This document shows positions 8,257 to 16,826 of a stretch of 37,056 nt of DNA, in pieces. Both the position numbers and the translations under genes were made by a program. Source of the stretch: Odoribacteraceae bacterium (lineage in GTDB: Bacteria; Bacteroidota; Bacteroidia; Bacteroidales; Marinifilaceae); NCBI GenBank assembly GCA_031266545.1, contig JAISAV010000272.1, positions 1 to 37,056 of the forward strand. Reading direction: 5' to 3'. Within the stretch, counting starts at the first letter, position 1. Each line of letters begins with the position of its first letter. The notes beneath the pieces are model-generated. The model did no database searches and was not told where the DNA came from. It was given only the letters and a program-made list of their open reading frames with translations.

Positions 8257-11200
8257 AGGGGCGCTGGCCCGTCACCCCCCGCCCCGTCGCGAAAAGCGGT
8301 GGGGGTGACATGGAAACGGGCCTTGAACGCCTTGCCAAAGTACTGGATGGAGTTGAAGCCCGCCTGTTCGGCCACCTCCGCGACGGGGAGGTCCGGGTGG
8401 CGACGGAGGAGGGAAGCGGCCCGTTTGAGGCGCATGGTGATGATCAGGTCGTTGGGCGTTTGCCCGGTGATCCCCTTGATCTTGACGAAGAGCGCCGTAC
8501 GCGAGAGCGAGACCTCGCGGCAGAGGAACGTCACGTTCAGTTTCGGGCTGTTGACGTGTTCCTCGATCAGGCGCAGTATCTTCGCGATGAATTGCTCGTC
8601 CATCGAGTTGGTGGTGATGCTCTTCACCGAGGGGAGTTGTCCCGCGAAGAATTTCTCGCGCAGGATCTCCCGGTTCCGGAGCAGGTTGTCGCACCGCGCA
8701 AGGAGCAGGTTGACGTGAAACGGCTTGTGGATGTAGTCGTCGGCCCCGCACTCGAGTCCCTTGATGGCCTGCTCGGCGGTGGTCAGCGACGTGAGTAGGA
8801 CGACGGGGATGTGGCAGGTCTCGAAGTTGCCCTTGATCTTCTCGCACAGCTCGTAGCCGGTCATGATGGGCATCATGACGTCACTGACCACGAGGCCGGG
8901 TTGGCGCACGGCCTTCTGCCAGCCTTCCTCGCCGTTCGCGGCCTCCTCCACGCACCAAGAGCGGGAGAAAATGGCGACGAGCATTGCCCGCAACTCCTCG
9001 TCGTCCTCCACGATCAGTACGCTGGCGATGGGACAGGCGGGCGGCGGCGGGGCCTCCTCACCCGCGACGGGCTGCGGGAGGATAAACTGCCGGTGGTCTT
9101 CCCCCGCTTCGACGATCTCCACGTTGTCGTTGGTGCAAGGGACCCCCGCGGGCAATTCCACGGTGAAGGTCGAGCCGATGCCCACCTCGCTCTCCACGCG
9201 TATCGTTCCGCCGTGTAACTCCACGATCGCCCGGGCGAGCGCCAGCCCGATGCCCATGCCCGCGTCGGCGCCCTGTTCGTCATGGTGGTAGAAGCGACGG
9301 AAGATGGTCTCGAAGAGCGCCTTGTCGATGCCGCTCCCCGTATCGGCGACCGACACGGCGACCAATCCCTCGCCGACGGTGACGGCGACGGTGATCGTCC
9401 CGCCCCGGCCCGTGTGCTTGAAGGCGTTCGAGAGCAGGTTATAGAAGACTTTCTGCAACTGCACGCGGTCGTGGTAGAGGATCACTTCGTGCGAGGCCTC
9501 GAGGTGCAAGGTGATTCCCTTGACCCGCGCGTGGTCGCGAAACGAGTCGCATGCCTCCTCCAGCAGTGGCACGACGTCCCGGCGGCACACCTTGAGTTTC
9601 AGGTAGCCCTGCTCCTGTTTCCGGAAGTCGATCAACTCGTCGATCAGCAACTTCAGTCGCTCCGCGTTCCGGCTCGCACTCGCAACCGCCCGCCGACAAG
9701 CGTCGGCGGCGGGCGCCCGCGCCGCGAGGTCCAGTTGCCCGAGAATCAGCGTCAGCGGGGCGCGAAACTCGTGCGAGATGTTGGTGAAAAAGGCCAGCTT
9801 CCAGTGCGTGACCCGTTCCTGCCGCTCCTTGTCCCGCCGCTCGAGGCCGAGCATCTTCCGCGAGTCGAGGTAGCGGATCACGAGCACGGTGATGCCGATG
9901 ATGAGCAGGATGTAGAGCGCATACGCGGGCAGCGACGCATAGTAGGGCGGCGAGACGTGCACGCGCAACGCGAGGGCGGCGGCGCCCCCCTCACGCTCCT
10001 GCCGTTCCTTAACGACCAACTCGTAGCGACCCGGCGGCAGGTTCATATAGGTGATCGAGTTTCCCGTCAGGTTGTACCAGCGGTCATCGTGACCGACCAG
10101 CCGGTAGTGGTACGCTGCCGGGTTAAAGTGGAAGAGGTCGCCGGGGCAGAACTCGATCTCGACGAGCGTCTGCCGGTGGTCCAGCGCGATCTCGGCAGCG
10201 TACGGCAGCGCAACGTCGAGGATACCCGTCGCATCACCGGCGGTGACGGGGCGGTTGTTCACGGTGAGCCTCGAGAAGCGGGTGCGCGCCGGGGGACGCA
10301 TCGCGTCGAGGGCCGCCTCGTCGCACCACGCGATGCCGTTCATCCCGCCCATGAAGACCTCGCCGTGCGGCCCCCTGACGATGCAGCCGTTCTGCATCGA
10401 GACGAGGGGAAAACCCTCGCTCGCGCCGTAGTTCACGCTGGTCATCCGGTCAACGTCCACGACGGAGACGCCCCGCTCGCTGCCGACGATGATTTTGCCC
10501 GGGGCCAGCTCAGCGATGGCGCTGACGTGGTCGCTTTCCATACCGCAGTTCTCGCGGTGGAAGCGGGTGGTTGTCCACGTCCCCCTGTCGAGGCGCAGGA
10601 GGCCGCTACGCCCGGTAGCGATCCACGCGTCGCCGCGCCCGTCCTCGAGCAGGGCGTTGATAACGTCCAGCGAGAAGGTGGTATCGAGTAGCAAGCGCGG
10701 GTTCTCGCGCCCGAGGGCGTGTATCTTGAGGCGGTTGCTCAGCGGCACGGTGTAGAGGCGGCTGTCGGAGTCGAGCATCACGTCGAAGACGCGGGGATCG
10801 TCCAGCAGTTTCACGGTGCGCCCGTCGCGGGTATCGAGCGCATAGACACCAGCGTAGGTGGCGAGGTAGAGGGTCTCGCCGACGAGCCTCACGCGGTGGA
10901 CGATCTCGGCGTCCTCGCCGTCGCCAACGCGGGGGTGCTCGAAACGGTCGCGAGCGATGTCGTAGTAAATCACGCCCCCCATGAAGGCGCCCATCCAGAG
11001 GGCGTCGCGTCGGGCGTCGTACTGTACGCACTTGATGTTGTTGCTGCCGATGCGGCTATTGGTCATGTTGAAGAAGCGCGAGCGACAGGTCTTGCGGTCG
11101 TGGAAGTAGAGCCCCTTGTCTGAGGTACCGGCCCAGACGTTGCCCCGCTTGTCGAGGGCGATGTCGGCGATGACGGTCCACGTGCTGCCCTCGCCGGCCA

Positions 11201-12185
11201 CGGGGATCAGGTTGAAGCGGGCCTGCCGGGTGTTGAAATAGGAGAGGCCCGTGTAATAGGAGCCGAGCCAGATGGTGCCGCTGGCATCTTTCATGATACA
11301 TTCCACGGTCAAGTTGCGGGGGCTGTAGAGCGACTCGCCCGAAGTGCCGAAGTGCTGGAAAGCGTCGGCGCCCGGTTCAAGGCAGTCGAGGCCAAACATC
11401 GTGCCAAACCAGAGGCGGCCATCATCGTCCTCGCAGGCGCAGCGGACGTAGTTGTCGACAAGGCTGGAGGGGTCGCCCTGCCGGTGCTTGAACTGGCGGG
11501 TGGCGCCCCGCGGATCAACGACGATGACGCCCTGCCCGCGGGTGGCGACCCAGAGGTTACCGTGGCTGTCCTCGAGGAGGGCGTTGATCTTGCTACCGGT
11601 GGAAATCACCTGCACGAGAGTGCCGTCGCACCCGAGGCGGAAGAGGCCCTCGCTCATCGTGCCGAGATAGAGATCGCCGTTCGCGGCGGCGCTCGCGGCG
11701 GTCACCTCGCCGAGACAGAGGGGCAGGGGGCGGGTGGTCACTTCGCCCCGCTCGTGGCGCAGGATGCGGTGGTTCGTGACGGCGTAAAGCGCCCCGTCGC
11801 GCAGGCAGGTCGCCAAGATCGGGTGACCGTCGAGCAGCGAGTCGGGAAAGAGCGGTGCGAAGGTCTCCGCGCGAAGGTCGTGGACGATGACGTTAGCGGC
11901 CATGCAGAGGTAGACGGCACCGGTGCGCTCGCCGAGGATGGCTTTCACCTGTTGCGGCGGGAGGCCGGTGACGCGCTCTTCCGGCAACTTGCCGTTGTAG
12001 CGGAAGACGCCGTTGGCGCTGCTGGCGATCCAGATCACGCCGTTCTCGTCCTGGTGGAGGGCGAGGATGTTGACCTGCAAGAAACCTTCCTTCACCCCGA
12101 GGTGTTTGAAGGTAAAGTTGGCGGGGACGGCGCTCGCGTGCAGGCAGGCGAGCAGGGTCACGAGGGATACGATCACGTTCCGCAT
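8253..12185 (-). CDS. Hybrid two-component sensor histidine kinase/response regulator (HTCS)
   Basis: This 1310-residue regulator joins sensor, kinase and transcription factor in one chain. In order it has: a signal peptide 1-20; two beta-propeller-like blocks of repeats of the form DxxGxxWxGT/A from about 30 to 625; a Y_Y_Y domain about 665-745; a membrane segment about 750-772; a HisKA domain with H805 in NISHEFRAPLTL; a HATPase with the N-box around N920 and DTGSGI at 948-953; a receiver domain with the EDDEE acidic pocket near 1060 and phospho-acceptor D1102; and an AraC-type helix-turn-helix domain about 1200-1298. Such proteins bind a breakdown oligosaccharide in the periplasm and activate a glycan locus. 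It lies between the kdu operon side and the SusC/D locus, so its target is uncertain. The SusC/D locus carries a FecR system, so the kdu operon is the better guess. Confidence 0.96.
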   Translation of the reverse strand: MRNVIVSLVTLLACLHASAVPANFTFKHLGVKEGFLQVNILALHQDENGVIWIASSANGVFRYNGKLPEERVTGLPPQQVKAILGERTGAVYLCMAANVIVHDLRAETFAPLFPDSLLDGHPILATCLRDGALYAVTNHRILRHERGEVTTRPLPLCLGEVTAASAAANGDLYLGTMSEGLFRLGCDGTLVQVISTGSKINALLEDSHGNLWVATRGQGVIVVDPRGATRQFKHRQGDPSSLVDNYVRCACEDDDGRLWFGTMFGLDCLEPGADAFQHFGTSGESLYSPRNLTVECIMKDASGTIWLGSYYTGLSYFNTRQARFNLIPVAGEGSTWTVIADIALDKRGNVWAGTSDKGLYFHDRKTCRSRFFNMTNSRIGSNNIKCVQYDARRDALWMGAFMGGVIYYDIARDRFEHPRVGDGEDAEIVHRVRLVGETLYLATYAGVYALDTRDGRTVKLLDDPRVFDVMLDSDSRLYTVPLSNRLKIHALGRENPRLLLDTTFSLDVINALLEDGRGDAWIATGRSGLLRLDRGTWTTTRFHRENCGMESDHVSAIAELAPGKIIVGSERGVSVVDVDRMTSVNYGASEGFPLVSMQNGCIVRGPHGEVFMGGMNGIAWCDEAALDAMRPPARTRFSRLTVNNRPVTAGDATGILDVALPYAAEIALDHRQTLVEIEFCPGDLFHFNPAAYHYRLVGHDDRWYNLTGNSITYMNLPPGRYELVVKERQEREGGAAALALRVHVSPPYYASLPAYALYILLIIGITVLVIRYLDSRKMLGLERRDKERQERVTHWKLAFFTNISHEFRAPLTLILGQLDLAARAPAADACRRAVASASRNAERLKLLIDELIDFRKQEQGYLKLKVCRRDVVPLLEEACDSFRDHARVKGITLHLEASHEVILYHDRVQLQKVFYNLLSNAFKHTGRGGTITVAVTVGEGLVAVSVADTGSGIDKALFETIFRRFYHHDEQGADAGMGIGLALARAIVELHGGTIRVESEVGIGSTFTVELPAGVPCTNDNVEIVEAGEDHRQFILPQPVAGEEAPPPPACPIASVLIVEDDEELRAMLVAIFSRSWCVEEAANGEEGWQKAVRQPGLVVSDVMMPIMTGYELCEKIKGNFETCHIPVVLLTSLTTAEQAIKGLECGADDYIHKPFHVNLLLARCDNLLRNREILREKFFAGQLPSVKSITTNSMDEQFIAKILRLIEEHVNSPKLNVTFLCREVSLSRTALFVKIKGITGQTPNDLIITMRLKRAASLLRRHPDLPVAEVAEQAGFNSIQYFGKAFKARFHVTPTAFRDGAGGDGPAPL

Positions 12186-12201
12186 GGTGGTAATTTTACG
12201 G

Positions 12202-12209
12202 TAAAAGTA
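12202..12209 (-). promoter_or_regulatory. Possible -7 element of the HTCS gene
   Basis: On the minus strand TACTTTTA differs from TAnnTTTG only at the last base and lies 16 bases before the ATG at 12185, which would give a short leader. The gap between this gene and the divergent sigma remnant is only 52 bases, so promoter signals for both must overlap here. Confidence 0.35.
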
Positions 12210-12223
12210 ATAAATAATTTTCT

Positions 12224-12231
12224 TACCTTCG
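12224..12231 (+). promoter_or_regulatory. Possible -7 element before the sigma-factor remnant
   Basis: TACCTTCG on the plus strand is one mismatch from TAnnTTTG and is 6 bases before the ATG of the sigma-factor fragment at 12238. That would place the transcription start about at the start codon. No convincing -33 element is seen. It may be a relic of the intact gene's promoter. Confidence 0.3.
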
Positions 12232-12237
12232 CTGCCG

Positions 12238-12423
12238 ATGAAACACGCCGAAGAAAGTATAATCGATTGTCTCGCCCGTGCCGACGTGGCGGGGATGCGG
12301 ATGATGTTCGAGAACTATTATCAAGCGCTCTGCATCTTCGCCTTGCGTTACTGGAAATCGCGATTAAAACACAAGCATAAACCTCATTTCTATCTAATTC
12401 TTCTAACAAAACTACCTCAGTAG
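12238..12423 (+). pseudogene. N-terminal remnant of an ECF RNA polymerase sigma factor
   Basis: A 61-codon reading frame begins MKHAEESIIDCLARADVAG and continues to FENYYQALCIFALRYW near residues 25-39. This matches the start of sigma region 2 in Bacteroidota ECF sigma factors (a helix followed by F-x-x-Y-Y-x-x-L-x-x-F-A-x-R-Y). After residue 39 similarity ends in an AT-rich, basic tail (KSRLKHKHKPHFYLILL) that stops at 12423. Sigma region 2.2-2.4 and the whole of region 4 are absent, so it cannot work as a sigma factor. It is the only plus-strand coding trace in the window and is followed by a repeat cluster. Length and similarity are short, so the call is moderate. Confidence 0.6.
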
Positions 12424-12468
12424 CAATGGATTATTGCACCCTCAAATCCGATCTCATTACCTTATTTT

Positions 12469-12710
12469 CTTAACTTGATGGCATTGGGATCCAGCCTATG
12501 TTGCGGTAGAAGCAAGGCTCCAGCCTTGCAACGCAATAGATTTTGCAAGGCTGGAGCCTTGCTTTTAACTCGACGGAGGCTGGAGGCTCCGCCGAGCGGG
12601 TATTGTTTCTGCTTAAGTTGACGGCTTTGGGCTGGCGCCTTACCTTTAACGAGGCGTGATGAAGGCGTTATGCCGGGCGGGGAGTCTTGGGCTGGGAATT
12701 TGGTGATATC
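12469..12710. repeat. Cluster of palindromic intergenic repeats
   Basis: This non-coding stretch has two mutually inverted 18-base palindromes (12512-12529 and 12545-12562; arms GCAAGGCT/AGCCTTGC) and a third hairpin with the same GGCTGGAG core at 12569-12596. It is bordered by two copies of a motif close to CTTAAGTTGACGGCATTGG (12469-12487 and 12612-12630) that recurs near 25.8 and 26.0 kb. Such arrays may act as REP-like elements or as terminators of the aminotransferase gene, whose stop is at 12709. The AT-rich piece at 12424-12468 shows nothing else. Confidence 0.75.
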
Positions 12711-13797
12711 ACGAATGTATGACCTCTTCCAGCACGTCGAGCGCCGCTGCAACGTGTGTCATGTTGGCCTGCGAACCCATGTGCCCGATTCGAAAAACCT
12801 TGCCCGATAGCGCGCCGAAGTTGTTACCGACGACCACCCCGCGCGCCCGCAACGCCGCGTCTAACCGCTCCCAGCCCATCGCCTCCGGCACGCGGATGGC
12901 CGTGACCGTCGGGGAGCACGTCGCGCTCGCCACCGGGTAAAGTGGCAAGCCCATCCCGGTCACGCGTTCGCGGCAATACGCGGCCACCGACCGGTGACGC
13001 TCGAAACAAGTCTCCACTCCCTCCTCCACGACCAGCTCGCACGCCCGTTTCAGTTGGGCCAGCCCGTGCCAGTAGGGCGTGTAGGGGAAAGCCCCCGTCT
13101 CCAACGCCTCCGCGAAGGGCAACAGGGCCTCGTAACCGGGATAAGCCACTTCCCGCACGCGCCGCCACGCCGCCTCGCTCACCGAGAGAAACGACAGGCT
13201 CGCCGGCGCGGAAAGGCACTTCTGCGAGGCGCCGAGCGCCAGGTCCACGCGCCAATCATCCACGGCCACCGGCACGCCGCCGACCCCGGAAATCGTGTCC
13301 ACGCACAGCAGCGGCACGCCGTACTTCTCCTTTAACTCGCCGATCTCCCGCACCGGGTTGAGCGTCCCGCTCGGCGTCTCGCAGTGTACCAGCGTGATCA
13401 TCTTCGGGGAGAACCCGCGGATCGCCCGCTCCACGCGCTCGAAGTCGTACACGGTTTCGTCAAACCCGTATTCCACCGTCCGCGTCTCGCACCCGATCGA
13501 TTCTGCCATCGTCGCGAAGCCCTGGCCGAACATCCCCGTGGAGATCACCAGCACCTTGTCTCCCGGCGCCAGCGTGCTCTTCAGCGCCGTCCACAGCGCC
13601 AGCATCCCCTCGCCCGTCTGGATCACCACCCGCGAGCGGGTGCCCAGCAGCCGTTGCAGCAGCGCCTCCGTCTCCTTGTACATCGCGAAATATTCCGGCT
13701 CCACCATCCCCGACCCGTAGTTCGTCAACGCGGCCTCCCGGATCGCCAGCGGCACGGAGACCGGGCCGGGAACCATCGAAATCATGTATTCTTTCAT
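12709..13797 (-). CDS. Class V PLP-dependent aminotransferase (alanine-glyoxylate type)
   Basis: This 362-residue cytoplasmic enzyme belongs to the alanine-glyoxylate/serine-pyruvate aminotransferase group of fold-type I, class V PLP enzymes. I chose the ATG at 13797 because MKEYMISMVPGPVSVP matches the family's N-terminal MxPGPxxVP motif, while the open frame further upstream is low in similarity and lies in repeat-like DNA. The PLP lysine is K193 in GASQKCLSAP, and D167 in CVDTISG contacts the PLP ring nitrogen. The C-terminal FRIGHMG segment is also typical. It could use alanine, serine or phosphoserine-related donors; related family members act on 2-aminoethylphosphonate. It is a single-gene unit flanked by repeat clusters on both sides, with no obvious link to the neighbouring glycan genes. 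Confidence 0.9.
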   Translation of the reverse strand: MKEYMISMVPGPVSVPLAIREAALTNYGSGMVEPEYFAMYKETEALLQRLLGTRSRVVIQTGEGMLALWTALKSTLAPGDKVLVISTGMFGQGFATMAESIGCETRTVEYGFDETVYDFERVERAIRGFSPKMITLVHCETPSGTLNPVREIGELKEKYGVPLLCVDTISGVGGVPVAVDDWRVDLALGASQKCLSAPASLSFLSVSEAAWRRVREVAYPGYEALLPFAEALETGAFPYTPYWHGLAQLKRACELVVEEGVETCFERHRSVAAYCRERVTGMGLPLYPVASATCSPTVTAIRVPEAMGWERLDAALRARGVVVGNNFGALSGKVFRIGHMGSQANMTHVAAALDVLEEVIHS

Positions 13798-13856
13798 TGT
13801 CGTCACTTTATAATTACGTGGCTCGCGAGGCGGGACACCCCCTCTTGAAGCGCGCG

Positions 13857-13864
13857 CGAATGTA
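13857..13864 (-). promoter_or_regulatory. Possible -7 element of the aminotransferase gene
   Basis: On the minus strand TACATTCG is one base from TAnnTTTG and lies about 60 bases before the ATG at 13797. No clear -33 element is seen. It falls inside the open upstream extension of the frame, which supports the downstream start. Confidence 0.4.
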
Positions 13865-13982
13865 CGTGAATTTTTGATAATACGGGCTACCAACTCCCCC
13901 CTCAACTCGCCGTTCATGCAAAAAGTATATCATCCCCCGAATTCACGGATGATGCATGGCGTATTGCTGGGGGTATGTGCAA

Positions 13983-14099
13983 GGGCGTATGCCCCACGGC
14001 ATGGTTAGACCGCATTGTTGTAGGGGCGTATCGCATACGCCCGAAGAGTCAGGCAGAAGGTGTTATATCGGGCGAAAAATCTTTCACCCCCCTGACTCT
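13983..14099. repeat. REP-like nested palindromes
   Basis: The gap 13865-14153 is non-coding. It holds GGGC/GCCC at 13983-13994, a strong hairpin GGGCGTAT-CGC-ATACGCCC at 14024-14042, and a nested structure: an outer perfect 9-base stem AGAGTCAGG/CCTGACTCT (14045-14053 and 14091-14099) enclosing an inner hairpin at 14070-14089 (GGGcGAAA / TTTCaCCC). Similar paired palindromes are common between genes in Bacteroidota. It could help terminate the fucosidase transcript (stop at 14154). Nothing else is recognised in the gap. Confidence 0.7.
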
Positions 14100-14153
14100 A
14101 AAGTCCCTAAAGCCCCATTCTTATTATATGAAAGGGGAAAGGGGTTGCGCGCC

Positions 14154-15560
14154 TTACCGCGTCCGCTCGTTGTAGACCTGAAATTCGGAGATGGAGGGGA
14201 CGTCGGAGCGGGATTCCACGAGGAGCCGCACGCGATCGCCATACACGCGGTCGAAGCGGTGGATCTTGACGCGGTCGTTGTTCTCGCCGGTGAAGAGGGG
14301 TTTCCAGTCGCCGTTCTCGCGGTACTCGAGGCGGTAGCGCTTGACGCGCGGTTTCTCGTTCTCGACGATGACGACGGCGTTAAAGGCGCGTTCCCCGTCG
14401 AGGTAGACCTCGAACCACGGGTTCTCGACGACGTCGATGGAGGTCCAGGCGGTCGAGAAGTCGTCATCGACGGCGAAGTCCATGATGCTCATGTCCCAGC
14501 TCCAGCTCGCGTCGGCCGGCCGGTTCTTGGCGAGGTTCGAGGAGATGATGGGGGCGTGGTTGGGGGGAAGCACGGCCGTCGGGCCGTCGTTTTTCCATCG
14601 TTTGCCGATCGCGGCGAGGGTGGCGAGGGCGTTGTCGTCGATCAGCCCCTCGCGGTTGGGGGCCACGTTGAGGATAAAGTTACAGTAGGCGTTGTTCATC
14701 GGGATGATGTTCTCCTCGACCATCTTCACGGGATCCTTCGTGGGGCGGTCGGGGAAGCGGGTTTTCCAGAACCAGTTCTGGTTGACCGGCAGGCAGGAGA
14801 GCGCCGGGAGGCGGTTGCGTTCCTTCGAGATGTGCTGGCCGGCCCCCTGCTCGTAGGACTTGATGTCCGTGTAGTAGAGGACGTCGGACGGGTACTTCGC
14901 CGCGTTGAGGTCCATCACGAGGCAATTCGGCTGGAGGGACTTGACGAGGAGGTAGATCTCCTCGAACGGGATCGCGTCGTAGGAGATGCGCGACCACGGG
15001 GCGTCCCACCCGTCGATGACGAGCGCCGTGACCTCGCCGTAGTTGGTGAGCAGCTCGCGCAACTGCGCCTTGACCATCTCGACGTGCTCGCGGGAGATCC
15101 ATCCCGGGCGCAGCCTGTGGTGGGTGTCGAGGATCGAGAAGTAGAGCATGACCTTCAGGCCCCGCGCCCGGAAGGCGTCGACGTACTCGCGCACCACGTC
15201 GCGGCGGAGCGGGGAGTTCATCACGTTGTAGCCGGTCGTCTTCGTGTCCCAGATGCAGAAGCCGCTGTGGTGCTTCGTCGTCAGGCACCCGTAGGACATG
15301 TTGGCCGAGGCGGCGGCGGCGGCCCATTGCGCGCAGTCGAGGCGCGTCGGGTTAAAGAGGGCGGCGGGCGCTTCCGGGTCGGCCCAGTCTTCTTTCATGA
15401 AGGTGGGGATGTTGAAGTGGATGAACATGCCGAAGCGCAGGTCGACGAACTCTTGCTGTAGCTGGTGCAGCGATTTGGCGGGCTGCCGTTGTTGTTGTGC
15501 CCGGCAGGCCGTCGCGAGCGTGAGGCCCGCGAGGAGGAGAAGGAGGATGGTTTTCTTCAT
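14154..15560 (-). CDS. Alpha-L-fucosidase GH29 with C-terminal F5/8-type module
   Basis: This 468-residue exported fucosidase differs in sequence from the one at the left edge. Residues 1-19 form a signal sequence ending in LATAC, which may be lipidated at C19. The GH29 barrel covers about 30-340, with FGMFIHFN at 43-50, TKHHSGFCIWDT at 95-106 and VIDGWD at 181-186, where D183 is the expected nucleophile. Residues about 345-468 resemble a discoidin/F5-8 C carbohydrate-binding domain (SWDMSIMDFAVDDDFSTAW near its start). It lies 105 bases downstream of the DUF4998 lipoprotein and has its own good -7 element. It is the only glycosidase seen in this SusC/D locus, so fucose removal is likely central to the target glycan. 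Confidence 0.93.
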   Translation of the reverse strand: MKKTILLLLLAGLTLATACRAQQQRQPAKSLHQLQQEFVDLRFGMFIHFNIPTFMKEDWADPEAPAALFNPTRLDCAQWAAAAASANMSYGCLTTKHHSGFCIWDTKTTGYNVMNSPLRRDVVREYVDAFRARGLKVMLYFSILDTHHRLRPGWISREHVEMVKAQLRELLTNYGEVTALVIDGWDAPWSRISYDAIPFEEIYLLVKSLQPNCLVMDLNAAKYPSDVLYYTDIKSYEQGAGQHISKERNRLPALSCLPVNQNWFWKTRFPDRPTKDPVKMVEENIIPMNNAYCNFILNVAPNREGLIDDNALATLAAIGKRWKNDGPTAVLPPNHAPIISSNLAKNRPADASWSWDMSIMDFAVDDDFSTAWTSIDVVENPWFEVYLDGERAFNAVVIVENEKPRVKRYRLEYRENGDWKPLFTGENNDRVKIHRFDRVYGDRVRLLVESRSDVPSISEFQVYNERTR

Positions 15561-15580
15561 ATTTCAATCATTTTAGTGTT

Positions 15581-15588
15581 CAAATATA
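15581..15588 (-). promoter_or_regulatory. -7 promoter element of the locus fucosidase
   Basis: TATATTTG on the minus strand is a perfect match to TAnnTTTG, about 20 bases before the ATG at 15560. A -33 element is not evident. It suggests that the fucosidase can be expressed apart from the susC-led operon. Confidence 0.55.
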
Positions 15589-15665
15589 CGCGATTTATCG
15601 ATCACGGGAGCGCGCGCGCGCCGCATTATTCAATTCGCGTCGCCCGCGTGCCTGCCCGCGCCGGG

Positions 15666-16808
15666 TCACTCGACCACCTCGAGGTTAATCTCGGAGATCT
15701 GGATGGCATCTTTCCCGGGTATCGCTTGCGTGCCGATGAATTTCAGGAAACGCGCGTCCGCCGGTTCGGCTAGCGTCACCACGCGGGATTTCTCGTCGCC
15801 CACGAAGTGGACCGTCGCGACCTTCTGGAAGTTCGCCGGGTCGAGCGGGTCGAGCGCGGCGTTGGCGCATGCCCACACCTCGACGATCTCGGTCTCCTCC
15901 CGCCACGAGTCGTCGGGGCGCACCAGTTCCACGGAAACGACGGTGAAGATTCCCTTGAGATCGACGGTGATCCACTGCGGGAGCGTCTCCCCGCTCCACC
16001 CGCTGTGCCAGCCGGTGTCGTTTCGCCCGTCGAAGGCGCGCCAGCCGTCGCCGAAGCCGCCGTAATCCCCGTGGGAGGTCTCCTCGACGAGCACCCAGTT
16101 AGCCTTGTTCAGCACCAAGCGGGCGAAGTTCATGACGACCGGCGCGGTACGGAACGTGTCGATGGAGGTCGCCACCGGGAGGTAGAGCGTGGAGTAGGAG
16201 AACTCCCGGCCGGGGACGAAGTCCGCGAACACGTGCCCCGCGGCGGTGGGCGGGATCAGGACGTTCGTCGTCACGCCGTCGCGGTTGACGTAGCGGAACT
16301 CGACGCCGACGGAATTGTCCGCCACGCCCCACGAGATGGTCACGTTGTCCGCGTCCGGGTCGATCACCTGCGTGGTAATCGCCCGGTTGGAGAGCGAGGC
16401 GGCGTAGCGCTCGCCGTAGCAGGTGACGGACTTCTCGGTCTTCAGGGAGACGCGCTGGTAGAGGTCGCGCGTCCTGATCTCGAAGATGTGGCCGCGCTCG
16501 GAGAGGCCGTCGATGATGACGGACATCTTCTGCCGCCCGCCGCCCGCGTCGCGGACGATGGGGACGACGAGCGAGTCGGCGCGCTCGTCCCAGTAGATGA
16601 TGCAGTCGACGAGCTTCGGGTCGGCGTTGATCTCCCACTCGAGCTTCACGCGGCCGTTGCCGGGGAAGAGCTGGAGGGAGTCGGCGCGGCCGATGTAGAT
16701 GGTCTCGCCGCGGTCGAGGTAGTCTTGATAGATGTCGGTCATGTTGTTGCAGGCCGCGCAGAGGAGCGCGGGCAGTAACAAGGCGTGGAGGATATTTCTG
16801 CTTTTCAT
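15666..16808 (-). CDS. DUF4998 and discoidin-domain surface lipoprotein
   Basis: This 380-residue lipoprotein (signal ending CAAC, lipidated C20) has an N-terminal DUF4998-like part about 22-230, built of fibronectin-like beta domains (GRADSLQLFPGNGRVKLEW near the start). A C-terminal F5/8-type C domain covers about 245-380, with SHGDYGGFGDGWRAFDGRNDTGWHSGW and WITVDLKGIFTVVSVEL. It is probably a surface glycan-binding protein in the SusC/D complex, binding sugar through the discoidin domain; no catalytic motif is seen. It follows the DUF4959 gene by 18 bases in the same operon. Confidence 0.88.
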   Translation of the reverse strand: MKSRNILHALLLPALLCAACNNMTDIYQDYLDRGETIYIGRADSLQLFPGNGRVKLEWEINADPKLVDCIIYWDERADSLVVPIVRDAGGGRQKMSVIIDGLSERGHIFEIRTRDLYQRVSLKTEKSVTCYGERYAASLSNRAITTQVIDPDADNVTISWGVADNSVGVEFRYVNRDGVTTNVLIPPTAAGHVFADFVPGREFSYSTLYLPVATSIDTFRTAPVVMNFARLVLNKANWVLVEETSHGDYGGFGDGWRAFDGRNDTGWHSGWSGETLPQWITVDLKGIFTVVSVELVRPDDSWREETEIVEVWACANAALDPLDPANFQKVATVHFVGDEKSRVVTLAEPADARFLKFIGTQAIPGKDAIQISEINLEVVE

Positions 16809-16826
16809 GTCGGTATTATTAAGGTA

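Noticed and set aside
13798-13917. N-terminal extension of the aminotransferase
   Set aside because: The extra 40 codons have no family match and contain a promoter-like element; the family start motif begins at 13797.
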